From Allium sativum (lineage: Eukaryota > Streptophyta > Magnoliopsida > Asparagales > Amaryllidaceae), in assembly GCA_030737875.1 (NCBI GenBank), contig CM060922.1, forward strand, positions 300,505,456 to 300,569,455: a DNA stretch of 64,000 nt. Direction: 5' to 3'. This document shows, one piece after another, positions 1-10,560 of the stretch. The position numbers and the translations under genes were made by a program. Within the stretch, counting starts at the first letter, position 1, and each line of letters starts with the position of its first letter. The notes beneath the pieces were generated by a model. That model was given only the letters and a program-made list of their open reading frames with translations, did no database searches and was not told the DNA's origin.

Positions 1-2252
1 AGTAGTACTGGCACCTGGCAAAGGAGTTTGGTACTGGCAAGTAGATTTAAGTGATCAGGCAAAAGAAAATGTGGTACTTGGCACAAGAAAGTGGTACTTG
101 TCATGTGGTACTTGGAAAATAAATAAGGAATAAAATCGGGCAAGGGGATCTAGAGTGTTTTAACATGTGTAGCATGGGTTTTTGAGAGGAAATTCGGATT
201 TGGCAAATGAAGGAGGAAGGGAAAATTAGGCTAACATGTTTTGGGTCGGGATTGGAATAAAACAAATAAAAGGAAAAATGGAGATTTGAAATAGAAAATC
301 AAATAAAAAAATAATAAAGAAGAAAAGTATAAATAAATAAAAAGTGATTTTTATTTATATAACCCAAAAGAAGTTGAATATCGTGGACAGGTGGAAGGAA
401 AGACAGTAGCAGGGAAATCAAACGTAGAAGCTTGGTTTAAGAGTATTCGAGAATTTTAAAAATAAAACAAAAAGAGTGATAATTATAAATTAAGTTATTT
501 GTAATTATAAAAAGATAATTTACAAGGTGTGACATAGTTATAAAATGTCGTATAAACAACCTGATATTTTAGAGTGGAATACCGTGTGTGACGCACACGC
601 TTTAGTTGTTCATTTATATAGGATACTCAAAACTGAATAAAATACCATGTGCGACCCGCACAGTTTAGTTGTTCATTTTTAAAATATAATCAAAATGTCT
701 GGATTTAAACAATACAGACATATACCATTCTGTTTGGTTGAAGCTCATAAATAAAGGGTAAATGAAATGAATTATACTTAATCCAGTTCATTTTAAACGG
801 ATAAATATTTCTTTAAAGAAATGTTTGAAATCAAATGAATATTGAAATAAGTTCTTAAATATCGACTGATCGTAAAAGACATTACATTGATCGCTTCGAA
901 GAGTCCGGAATTTTATATTCCACTTCGATTTGATTTATACGTCGCGTGTCAGAGATTATTGAAGAAAATTGAAGACGGAGATATGCAAGGGCTGTTTTAT
1001 TTTACAGAATAGTGCCTTCGTTTGTCCAGTCCCAGGACAACTTGTATGGACGAGTGTCTGATAGAGTATTCCTAATAGATCACATAAGACGATCTTTTCA
1101 AGGTATTTTGTCTAGTGGCGGAGAAATTCGTTTTTTAGCTTTTATACCCGTAATATTTTTGGGAAGATCAACTAGTGATTGACGGGTTTGACGATGTAGC
1201 ATTCAATGTGAATGGTGACCAGATGTTCTGGAAGGTAAACGTAGCCTCAAAGCCTCATCAACTAGGAAAGACAGAAATTGGGCAGGCAGCATGGCTAGGT
1301 GGGTCATACCCAAGCAGGGTGTATTATCACTATCTAGAGAAATTCCATATTTAACTTCTTAATCTCTTTTCGCTGCTGCAACTTTCGGAAATGGTGGGTC
1401 ATTCCCAACCGTGGAGGTGATAATATATTCATTACACTCAAGCTAAATGAGTGGATGATCATGTGTGGCCGGGTTACAAGACGTTCTTGTTGAACCCTAG
1501 TGTATCCCTTCTAGAGTACACTGATCGACAGGTGATCCCATTCCTTGTCTATTGGAATCCAATCTCCAATAGGCACTCTGCGGTTTTGGATTATATACTA
1601 TATATATGAAACATGAGATGCAAGCATTTAAATAGATGATTATTTATTTGTTAAAAACTATTGTAATATCAAATGATTTGATATCAAAATACTTGGGTTA
1701 TTATCCATATTACTTATGGATTGGTCTGAAGATTTTCTAAAATAAAATGAATCGGTCTAGTACGGGAAAACTTTATTCTTTTATTTTCCTGTTCCTATCT
1801 ATTTAACTGTGTTTACTCACACCAGTCCCCTGACTAATTCAGAGTTTATTTTCTGTATTTTCTAAACTCTTGGGTACTCATAACACTTGTTATGAGTAAA
1901 CAAAATATCCAGGCAGTAAGTGGAACCCTATGAAGTTTGTTGGATTTAGAGTTCAAGACCAGTCTAGTAGTATATCTAATTCTATGTATCCAGTTTAGAT
2001 GTCTGTATTATCCTAGTAATCATGTACAATGATGTATTATGATGTTGTTGCACTATGATGACGTATTATTATATTGTACCATGATGTAATAGACCCTGTT
2101 ATGTAATATATTATGTATTTTGTGAAATTCCGCTGTGAGATTATGATGTTCTTCTTATTCTTATATTCTATTAGTTCTATCTTTCCTATCTTTCCTCTAA
2201 TTTCTTTAATAATGACACAACTTTTGAGGTCATCGAAAATCGCGCCGTTACA
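1..2252 (+). mobile_element. Diverged long LTR, 3' portion, cut by window edge
   Basis: This block carries, in the same order, diverged versions of landmarks found in the better preserved LTRs at 4956-7552 and 7662-13830: a CAGACCCAGAACGGAC-like block near 1030, GTGGCGGAGAA near 1115, CTCACACCAGTCCC near 1817, TTCCGCTG near 2130, and a terminal TTACA ending at 2252. The order gives + orientation. No coding frame is convincing. It is the oldest-looking copy, and its 5' part lies outside the window. Confidence 0.5.
1823..1898 (+). other. Hairpin cluster in LTR (diverged copy)
   Basis: Three stems follow one another: AGTC/GACT (1824-1827 with 1832-1835), AGAGTTTA/TAAACTCT (1841-1848 with 1863-1870), and a perfect 10-bp stem TACTCATAAC/GTTATGAGTA with loop ACTT (1875-1898). 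They occupy the place where other LTR copies carry CAGTC/GACTG, GAGTTTA/TAAACTC and TGCCC/GGGCA stems. Pairing is directly visible; a function is inference. Confidence 0.5.
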
Positions 2253-2520
2253 AATCACCTCCAAATGAAAGTGATGGCTTGTCATTCTATAGAGTGTCAT
2301 TATAAATTTGTGATCATACAGATTGGAAGATATTAAAATTTTAAGTTAGATGGCTTTTAAAATAGCGGTAATTTTCCTAAACTCAAAAACAAGCGTGCTA
2401 AGGATTTTGGGATTGATACTTACTATTAATAGCTTAGAATAATTGTCTCATTCATTTGTCCACTTTGTAAGAATATTTCTACCACTCCATGTTAATACCA
2501 TATCTTATCCATACTAGTTA
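2253..2520. other. Unassigned AT-rich spacer
   Basis: Between the TTACA end of one LTR and the TGTGATAACC start of the next. I see no coding frame or recognisable element here. Confidence 0.4.
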
Positions 2521-2936
2521 TGTGATAACCTAGAAATTTAATCATTTTTATTGAACGAATTATTTGAAGAATTTAAACAAATCAAAATCTAAAATTCTTT
2601 CGAATTTTATTGTGACAAATATTGGGAAAAGATACTAGTGTTGATATATTAGAAGTTTTGAAGAATTATACACTCAGTTAGATAATATAAGAAAATGCTG
2701 ATATAACTTAATCGATGAAAGGCAAATATTTGGAAATAATTAACAAAACATGATTTAATACAGTATTATTACCAAAATATTCCTTTTCCAATTATTTATA
2801 AGTGATAATTAAATCATTTTAAAGTTTTTTTGCTTAAAAAAATAGTTACTAAAGGCAAAAAAATGATTGATAAACGAGTTCCGAATTCTTTATGGTTTGA
2901 TGAAAGAAAGTTGCGCAAAGGTGTAAACAAGGTATA

Positions 2937-2938
<2 letters not shown>

Positions 2939-2967
<29 letters not shown>

Positions 2968-2996
2968 TATATATATATATACACATACACACATAA
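2939..2996. repeat. Compound microsatellite (GCATAT)n-(TA)n-(CA)n
   Basis: About four GCATAT units, then a TA run, then ACACATACACACA. A simple-sequence tract inside LTR copy C. Confidence 0.9.
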
Positions 2997-4346
2997 TAAC
3001 ATGTACATGAAAAGATAATATAGAGATTAAATAAGGTAAGAAAAGATTAAACTTAGACAAAATCAGAAATCGTGCTTTCTTTTAGAAATGGCGACAAGAG
3101 AAAAAACCACTTCTCCTTTTTCTTTCTCTTTCAATCCCTTCTTTCAATTTCATCTACCATGTTTTGTCTCTCCAACTAAATCTTCATCTTTTTTTGCCAT
3201 TCCTGGAAGATAGCTGTGGCGCGTATCTCAACCCCCTTCCTCATGCTTAGTTCGACTTGTATTCTTCCTCTTGTAACCTAACTGCTTTTGATGAACCACA
3301 TGATTTGTACTTGCATGGTGTCCAACTCTCCTTAGTGTCAATCTTCGTGCCAGTGACCCACATACGAGATAGAAGTTCAGCTGCCGTGGGTCAATTATTA
3401 CTCTAGTTGTGGTGTTGGAGAGTATTAGTTTTACTGTGATTACTTATTTGTATTAGAAAATTTTAGAAGAAGAAGAATTTTTGAGAAAATAATGTATGAG
3501 GAGGAAATGCTTATTTTATTTATTTTCTTTAAACTTGATTTCATACATTAGCATAATACATTGCTTCATATTGCTTGATTCAACTTCATGCCACAAATGA
3601 GATGAGATAGTACATCTCTTTTTATAACATAGCAAGCTTTCAGACTTTTCTTTTATAGATTTTTCTTGCATTCCCTAATTTTCAGTATTTTCCTTAGTTA
3701 TTGATCACATGGCGTGAATTGTCAAGGTGGCATGCCAAGATGCAAATGATCAGGCTTGTGTTGAAAAGCAGAGCCTTGTTGTTGATGACCAAAGCACGGC
3801 CTGTTTAGGCATAGCTTTGTGTATAGCGTTACTTCGCGAGCCTCACACCTCAGTAAGAGTCAGAAATGGGACAAGGGAACACATGTAGTGCACATGTTTC
3901 TTTCTAGCTAGAAGTGGTATCAGGGTTTTGCAAGCCCTCACATTTTATTTATGTGGATGATGGATTACGAGGCCTTGGTTATATTGGTCGATAGGGACCA
4001 ATTTATAGGTTCAATAGGACCGGGAAGCGTGTGTTCAGGCATAACTAATCCACTAAAGTATTTGTGGATCGGCCCTGCAGGATCTAAGGGTTGCCCGTAG
4101 GTGTGATCCTGGGACATTTGCTAGAGTGTCTCGAATCGGTAAGGGGATCGTCCCTAGCCTTAACTCATGATGGAAACCCAATTTCCAATACGACATTGTA
4201 GTTTTGATTGTAAACCTATATGTGGCAACATAGTATATGGTAGCTATGCCATCTAGGATTGATGCATTAACTTTGAAGTATTTTAAGACTGATTAGACAC
4301 TAATAATAATATTAAAATATTATTTTCTACGTATCAAGCATGTTTG

Positions 4347-4418
4347 ATCATTATAAGGTAAAACTCTATCCTCCGGTTTGCGTTGCATTGTGTGATGGGA
4401 CTTGAGTCTTATAATGAT
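4347..4418 (+). other. Conserved LTR long stem, copy C
   Basis: The 11-bp perfect stem ATCATTATAAG (4347-4357) pairs with CTTATAATGAT (4408-4418). An inner ACTC (4363-4366) pairs with GAGT (4404-4407). The apical part holds the conserved CCGGTTTGCGTTGCATTG. It lies about 608 bp from the LTR 3' end. Compare the copies at 6950, 13226, 24349, 47116 and 60919. Confidence 0.6.
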
Positions 4419-4502
4419 TTCATTTTTCTAAAAAGCATTGTGTTGTTTTGAATACAAATTTATTTAATTTATGCACTGAAAATCCAATGGGATAAACCCA
4501 TT

Positions 4503-4636
4503 CCGCGTTAGCGGCGCGGTCCTGTGACTAGCCATATTGTTATATAAGTTAGGAAAGATTTCTCATACCAATCCCACGAATGACTCGTAGTTTGTTTCAC
4601 TTTGCAAACTCAGGTGCCCTCTTTTTCACATGGGCA
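4503..4636 (+). other. Hairpin cluster in LTR copy C
   Basis: CCGC-GTTA-GCGG (4503-4514), AGTTTG/CAAACT (4589-4594 with 4605-4610) and TGCCC/GGGCA (4615-4619 with 4632-4636). The CAGTC/GACTG stem of other copies is lost here. Several stems differ in sequence from E1 but keep their pairing. Confidence 0.5.
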
Positions 4637-4955
4637 GTTGAGTAGTTTATTTTGTAGATATATTGAGCAGGATTCTGGATCGAAGTTTAAAGCTGTGTCC
4701 AGAGCATTGATAGCCTTTCGCTGCGTTGTATTAAAATTATTGTCAATTAATCTTCCGCTATTGTATTATTTTTCGATGTACTCTGATATATTATGTACTC
4801 TGATGTAACATTATTACGATGTAATAAAAGTCTTTTATTATTTGTTCTGATGTGTTGTATGCCCAAAGTTAGTGCATTCGAGGATTTCCAACTTTTGGAT
4901 CAGACTTGTGTGGTTTATGGTCGATTCAAAGGGCAGGGATTTTCGGGTCATTACA

Positions 4956-5470
4956 TTTTTAATGTAATAGATGATTGATTAAAAAGATTACATTTTTTTA
5001 TGTAAGATAGAATGATTAAAATATTCAAGTTTTGAATAAAATGGTGCTAACATAAAAATCACATTTTTATGTAAGAGTGAAACATTAAGATATTCAAGTT
5101 TGAATAAAATTGTGTTAACATAAAAATTACATTTTTATGTAAATATTTATCATATAAAAGGTTCAAGTTGTGATAACATTATTTTGACATTAAAAAGTAC
5201 ATTTTAATGTATGTATGGATCTTATTAAAAGATTCAAGATAATAAAGTTGTGTTTAACATTAAAAATTACAATTTTTATGTAATATAAGATTTCATATAA
5301 AAGAATCAATATTGAAAAGGAAATGTGATTAAACATTAAAAATTACATTTTTAATGAAAATATGATTCATTTAAAATAAATCATTGTTTGATAAAAATGC
5401 TTAATATAGAAAAATACATTTTTAAATGAAAGTATGATTCATTCAAACATTCCTTGTTATGATTAAAATG
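4956..5470. repeat. Degenerate array of AT-rich hairpin units
   Basis: Successive units each contain an inverted repeat, for example ACATAAAAAT-CAC-ATTTTTATGT (5050-5072), ACATAAAAAT-TAC-ATTTTTATGT (5118-5140) and ACATTAAAA/TTTTAATGT (5187-5195 with 5202-5210). Arms vary between units but stay complementary. Spacing is irregular, about 60-75 bp. Confidence 0.7.
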
Positions 5471-5515
5471 TTGTTAATTATACGTTAGAGAGAAAATGAT
5501 TTGAAATCATTGAAC

Positions 5516-5517
<2 letters not shown>

Positions 5518-5548
<31 letters not shown>
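5518..5548. repeat. (TA)n microsatellite
   Basis: An uninterrupted TA run. The same location in element A's LTR copies (16637 and 35118) also carries a TA run. Confidence 0.9.
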
Positions 5549-5551
<3 letters not shown>

Positions 5552-6949
5552 TAAAATAAAACGAATCGCACTGCTGCAGTTCGCGATTTGGAATCATAAA
5601 TTCAAACGATTATACCGAGAGATCCGACCGTCGGATTTTCCCAAAACTGGAACCGTTGGGTTCGCTTTGGAAAGATCTTTCAACGATATAAAATTTGCTA
5701 AGATCAAACAGTTAGATTTTGAGAAATCTGTAAATCAAATTTTGATGAAAAGAGCGCCAAGGCCATGTAATGACCTGAAGCGTCGTTAAATTAAAAATGG
5801 CTATTTTTATATAAATAAAAATAGCGATAATTCGTTGTAAAATATTATAAACGATATGGAATGAAAAGAATTGATTTGAATTATGTATATTTGCAAATTA
5901 TTTGAAAAGGCCGAGTTAAATCTCGTTTCAAATAATTATACGACGATTGGAAGTCGAAGATTCGAAGACAGTGATTGAAGACCGACGATCTTCACATCGA
6001 ATGGATGACTACAGATGCCTTTGATTGGAGTTGCTACCTTGAGAGGGTTACAGTGGTAGTTGTCCGGACGTACTTGTTGATTGTCCAGATATGCAAGAGC
6101 CTCTCTTCCATATTGGACATATGGAACGAGGGATAAGGTGTCTCCAGTTTCGTTCAGACCCAGAACGGACTTGTAAATGGAAGTATGTCTGACATTGGAT
6201 TTTATTCTATGTTGATTGATTTCTATTAAATATATATATGTTTAGTGGCGGAGAATTTATTCTCTTGCTTAACACCCTTCTCTGAGACGTACGAGCTCAG
6301 AGGTTATATATTGATATCGCATGGCATGAATTGTCAGTGTGGCATGCCAAGATGCAAATGATCAAGGCTTATTGTTGAAAAGCAGAGCCTTGTGGTTGAT
6401 GATCAAAGCACAACTTTATTTAGCATAGCTTTGTGTATAGCGTTACTTGGCGAACCTTACACCCCGATATGAACCAAGGAACACAGGGAGAACATGCATT
6501 TCTTTCTAGCTAGAAGTAGCGTCATGGTATGGATCCCAGACATTTTTACTTATGTGGATGATGTGGAAAGCGAGGTACCTCGGATTTGAGTCCCTAGTGG
6601 TTCTTTGTTTATGCCCCATAGGGCGGGGAAACATATTGTTCAGGCATAACCAATCCACTAACATATTTGTGGACCGGCCCGGCGGTCCTAAGGGCTCACC
6701 TGAGTCTGAGTCCTGAGATATAGGCTAGATTGTCTCGAATTTGGTAAGGACAATCCCTTGCCTTGGTTCATGATGGAAATCCAACTTCCAATACGTCACC
6801 ATGCGGTTTTAACTGTAAACCTATATTTGGCGACATAGTATATGGTAGCTATGTCGTCTATGATTGATACATTATGATTGACATGTTTTTGAAACATATA
6901 TACACTAATAATAATATCAAATCTGTTTTATCGTGTCAAGCATTTTTGA

Positions 6950-7019
6950 CCATTATAAGGTAAAACTCTATCCTCCGGTTTGCGTTGCGTTGTGTGATGA
7001 GACTTGAGTCTTATAATGG
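6950..7019 (+). other. Conserved LTR long stem, copy B
   Basis: CCATTATAAG (6950-6959) pairs with CTTATAATGG (7010-7019), and ACTC (6965-6968) with GAGT (7006-7009). It lies about 603 bp from the LTR end. The second and third outer pairs are both C-G, unlike T-A and C-G in copy C, so pairing is preserved by a double change. Confidence 0.6.
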
Positions 7020-7552
7020 CTTCAATTTTCTAAAAAGCATCGCGTTGTTTAGTGATTTTCTTTATTTATACACTGGTAATCCAATGGAGTTAACCCATTC
7101 TGCATTAGCGGCGTGGTCCTGTGATTAGCCTTATTATTAAATAGGTTAAGTAGATTTCTCATACCAGTCCCATGACTGACTCGTAATTTGTTTCACTTTG
7201 CAAACTTGGGTGCCCTCTTCCACATGGGTAGCCTTGTATTCAGGTTTTAGCAGACTCATTCTGGATAGCTAGGGAGCTGAAGATGGATTCTACCATTCTA
7301 TTATGCTGTTCAGACTTCATTTAGTATATTATGTTTGATTCCGCTGCAGACATTTTATGTTAAGCTGAATCTATATTATATACTAAGTATGATCTTATTA
7401 TGCTTTGTAACTCTGATGATGTGTTATTTCCAGTGTAATTTGATGTACATTATCTACAGTAATTCTATATTTCTGTTCTGCTGTTATTGTTTATGTGTTA
7501 TATTCCAATGATTATCCTTCCTTTCATACTATGGGAGTTTGGGGTCATCACA

Positions 7553-7661
7553 TACAACTTAGCACATAAAAGGTCTCATCAAATAGAAAATAAGTCTAGA
7601 ACATCATTAAGTACAATATAGATAAAATGATGTCTGAATGTCCAAAATAGAAATGAAAGAT
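7553..7661 (-). mobile_element. Element A 3' LTR, small piece left of the E1 insertion
   Basis: It matches 23942-24050 in A's 5' LTR nearly base for base, then continues at 13836 after the E1 insertion. Its last five bases (7657-7661, AAGAT) are the target duplication of E1. The first roughly 170 bp of this LTR are missing; copy B abuts in inverted orientation. Confidence 0.8.
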
Positions 7662-8550
7662 TGTAATAACCCGGAAATCTGGGCCAGTTTAAAATTTTTA
7701 TTTTGGCAATTTTAGCGAATTTTGATTATTTAAAATAGATTATTTTAAATAATAACGACGAGAAATTTATTTTCAATAAAATTCGAACGAATATATTTAT
7801 ATAGTTCGTTGTTAGAATATAAATATTTATTTTAAATTATAAAAGGAATTGAAAATGACGCGGTAGTTCGATAATTCGATTTCAAACTTCAAATGAATGT
7901 ACGGGATTCAAAATAAACCAGATTTTAGTGAAACCAAAAATAATAGAATCTATTTGGGAAGATCTTTCCAACGAATCCAAAAAATCGAGATTTCATAGCG
8001 GGAATCAAAAGATATGTCCAATTGAAAATTCTGAATAGTCGCTATGGAATTCGGGCCCTTAAAAATGGACATTTTGCAAACGACCTCGGATTTCGACGAA
8101 ACCACTTTTGTAGGATCCAGGATGTAAAGTAATTGCTAGGTTTCAAATTTCATAATTTTTCGAATCAATATGTGAGCGTGGCAAAGGAAAACGCGTTTGA
8201 CCAGTTTCAGTTGATTTTAATCGACTGGAAAATGGACATTTTTCAAACAGTCTCGGAATTCGACGAAACTAGTTTTGTTAGGACCGTATCGTCAATACGA
8301 AGCTAGAAAATATTTTTATGGAATTTTTCTAGTTAGTATGTGACCCCGGTAATTTGAAATGCACGTTCAAAATCAATATATAGAGTTATATGTTGATTTT
8401 AGCGGAAACTGATCGAAACGATCGAATCAGCTTACGATACATATCCCATTGTGTTCGGAATGGGGGTAATTAGCTATGGGCGACAGGCGGTGGGTTCGGT
8501 TTCGAGTTCGAAATAAAAAGTTACTTTTCTGAAGTTAAATTAAAATAAAT

Positions 8551-8893
8551 ATATATATAAATGTTATATATTATCTCCTTACACCCCCACCCCCTTTTTC
8601 TCATTCGTTGACTTCAAACAAAGAAAAACCCGATGCCCAGAAAACCGCTTCCCCTTTTCAAAACCCGACCTCCTCCATCGTACGCCGCCACCTATCGCGC
8701 CCTGCGCCAGTCATCGTCGACCCAGACGAAGTTCCCCTCCCCCTCTCGATGCTCTCCTCTCTCGCAGTTCGAAGGCCAGCGCAACCCCAATCCCCCAATT
8801 CGATTTAGATCCGCCGCCGCCGCCCCCTGTAGAACCAGCGCCACCTCACCGATGGTCAGACCCCCCTTGCCCTCCAGAAACGCAACAGTGAGT
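8551..8893 (+). promoter_or_regulatory. Putative LTR promoter, C-rich leader and splice donor
   Basis: A TATA-like run (8552-8560) is followed by a sharply C-rich leader (about 8581-8886) and then GTGAGT at 8888-8893, a possible 5' splice site, after which sequence turns AT-rich. The matching place in the E2 LTR (minus strand, 58061-58430) has a C-rich leader ending in GTAAGT (58061-58066). Short frames in the leader (8608-8808 and 8633-8941) differ between copies and I do not treat them as genes. Transcription from here is inference. Confidence 0.4.
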
Positions 8894-9146
8894 TCTTTCT
8901 ATTTGTCTTTATTTATTTATTTATTTTCTTTGTTAATGTGATTGTTTTTAAGAATATAAAAATCAGATTTTTTAGCATAGATTAAAAATCAGTTTATATA
9001 TATATATATTATAGCATCAAAGAAATGATTTTTATTTGCAAAAGGATAGGATTTTTATGGTTGAAGAGATTAGATTTTTATAATTTAGAAGACGATATTT
9101 TTAAACATGAAAAGACGATATTTTTATATTATAAAAATAATAAAAA

Positions 9147-9400
9147 TATGATTTTTATATATTGAATAGCGAAGTAAAAATTCGATTTTTCTATATTGAA
9201 TAGCGAAGTAAAAATTCGATTTTTCTATATTGAATAGCGAAGTAAAAATTCGATTTTTATATATTGAACGACGAAGTAAAATTTCGATTTTTATATATTT
9301 AACAACGAAGTAAAAATTCGATTTTTATATATTGAATAGCATAGTAAAAATATGATTTTTATATATTGAATAGCATAGTTAAAATTCGATTTTTATATAT
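9147..9400 (+). repeat. Tandem repeat, about 34-bp unit, in solo LTR E1
   Basis: Roughly seven copies of a unit containing ATTGAATAGCGAAGTA followed by AAAAATTCGATTTTT. Each unit includes the small inverted repeat AAAAAT-TCG-ATTTTT. The array sits just downstream of the leader, the position where element A's LTR has its larger arrays. Confidence 0.8.
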
Positions 9401-10429
9401 GTAGTGGCTACGGGCGAAGAAAGTGATAAGAGACGAGAACAGTGAAGATTTCCTGCATTAGAAGTGCCGTGGAGTTAGGATAGCTATTGGTGAGAATTTC
9501 TCACTCTTTAATTTATTTCTAGTTAAAATATTTACTAGGATGCAGACGGTGTTCAGTAGCACCCGACACCCGTCATCCACAGACCATGGATGGCTTGTTT
9601 GTTTAATTGTTTGGTTGTGTAGTTGGTTAGATTATTTGGTTTGAATTGAATTGTTTGGTGAAATGAAATTTATTTGATTGATTATGTGAATGGCGTGGGC
9701 CTTCACTAGACCGGGGATAAGGCTAGGCCTTGTCCCGTTTCTAGTATCGTGCCGTTATGCCGCCGAAATTTCCTAAAAATAAGTTAGAAAAATAAAGATA
9801 ACATTTTATTTAATAAATGAACCGAATAGAAAATTCATAGGTTGAATAAAATATTTGATTGTTAAAAATATAATTTTTAACGTGAATGTGAATAAATAAA
9901 TATTCATTTACAAACCGGACGGTTTGTTTATGTACACCTATTTGAAGGACATTGATTGGGACGATAAATTTTACACATCGCCCAACTGCACAAATAAAAT
10001 CTGTGTTTGATTGTTTGAAACCCCACACGGGTATTGGGATGATATTTGACGTACACTAATCCCGATTGTTTAATTGTATGTCGATCGATTGATTGACAGG
10101 CTGTTATAAGCGTTGAATATTTATATTCGATGCTTATACAGTGTAGAATGCACTTTGGATGATGGTTGATTATTCATCGTTGTTATTGTATACATGTGTT
10201 GTAGAAAATCCATATAATCAACTTTATATGTTAATTGTTTGGGCCTCATTCCAGTTTTAAAATAGAAATATTTGAAAAAGAAATATTTGAAATAGAATAT
10301 TTGAAAATAGGAATATATGAAGCCGTATTGATTAGATTGACGCCATTTTGATGTGAACGATATTTATATCGATTTTATTCATTTTATAATGAATATCGAA
10401 AGTGATATCAAAATCTGATATTTTGAAAA

Positions 10430-10560
10430 GAATTGAATATAAATGAATTCGAATTGAAATTGAATATAAATGAATTCGAATTGAAATTGCATAGAAATGA
10501 ATTCGAATTGAATTTGAATATAAATGATTTCGAATAGAAATCGATTTGAAAAGAATTTAA
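10430..10560 (+). repeat. Short tandem repeat of GAATTCGAATTGAAAT type
   Basis: About four imperfect units of roughly 27-30 bp, each with AAATGAATTCGAATTG. The related E2 LTR has a comparable tract at 56340-56560 and 63650-63870 in opposite orientation. Confidence 0.65.

Larger units (their letters stand above)
2521..4955 (+). mobile_element. LTR copy C (chromovirus-type, possible solo LTR)
   Basis: It starts TGTGATAACCTAGAAATTT, a diverged form of the TGTAACAACCCGAAAATTT start of the family, and ends GGGTCATTACA. The 3' half aligns by eye with 6300-7552 and with 12500-13830 (GGCATGCC block, CCGGTTTGCGTTGCATTG block, CCAATCCCACGAATGACT block). A pyrimidine-rich stretch near 3100-3300 sits where other LTRs have a leader. 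The flanking 5-mers (AGTTA and TTTTT) do not match, so a clean insertion is not shown and the 5' boundary is tentative. Confidence 0.45.
4956..7552 (+). mobile_element. LTR copy B, 3' half (same subfamily as element A)
   Basis: It ends GGAGTTTGGGGTCATCACA at 7552. Its last roughly 60 bp are the reverse complement of the start of element A's 5' LTR at 23770, so it is an A-type LTR in opposite orientation. The left side begins abruptly inside the AT-rich hairpin array, where the TTACA end of copy C abuts at 4955, so the 5' half is missing. It contains the primer-proximal LTR landmarks but no coding sequence. Confidence 0.6.

Noticed and set aside
2521..4955. Copy C as a proven solo LTR
   Set aside because: TG and CA ends fit, but the flanking five bases differ, so a clean insertion is not shown.
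8608..8941. Pro/Ser/Arg-rich overlapping frames as a small host gene
   Set aside because: They lie in the C-rich leader of solo LTR E1; the related E2 leader does not preserve the same protein.
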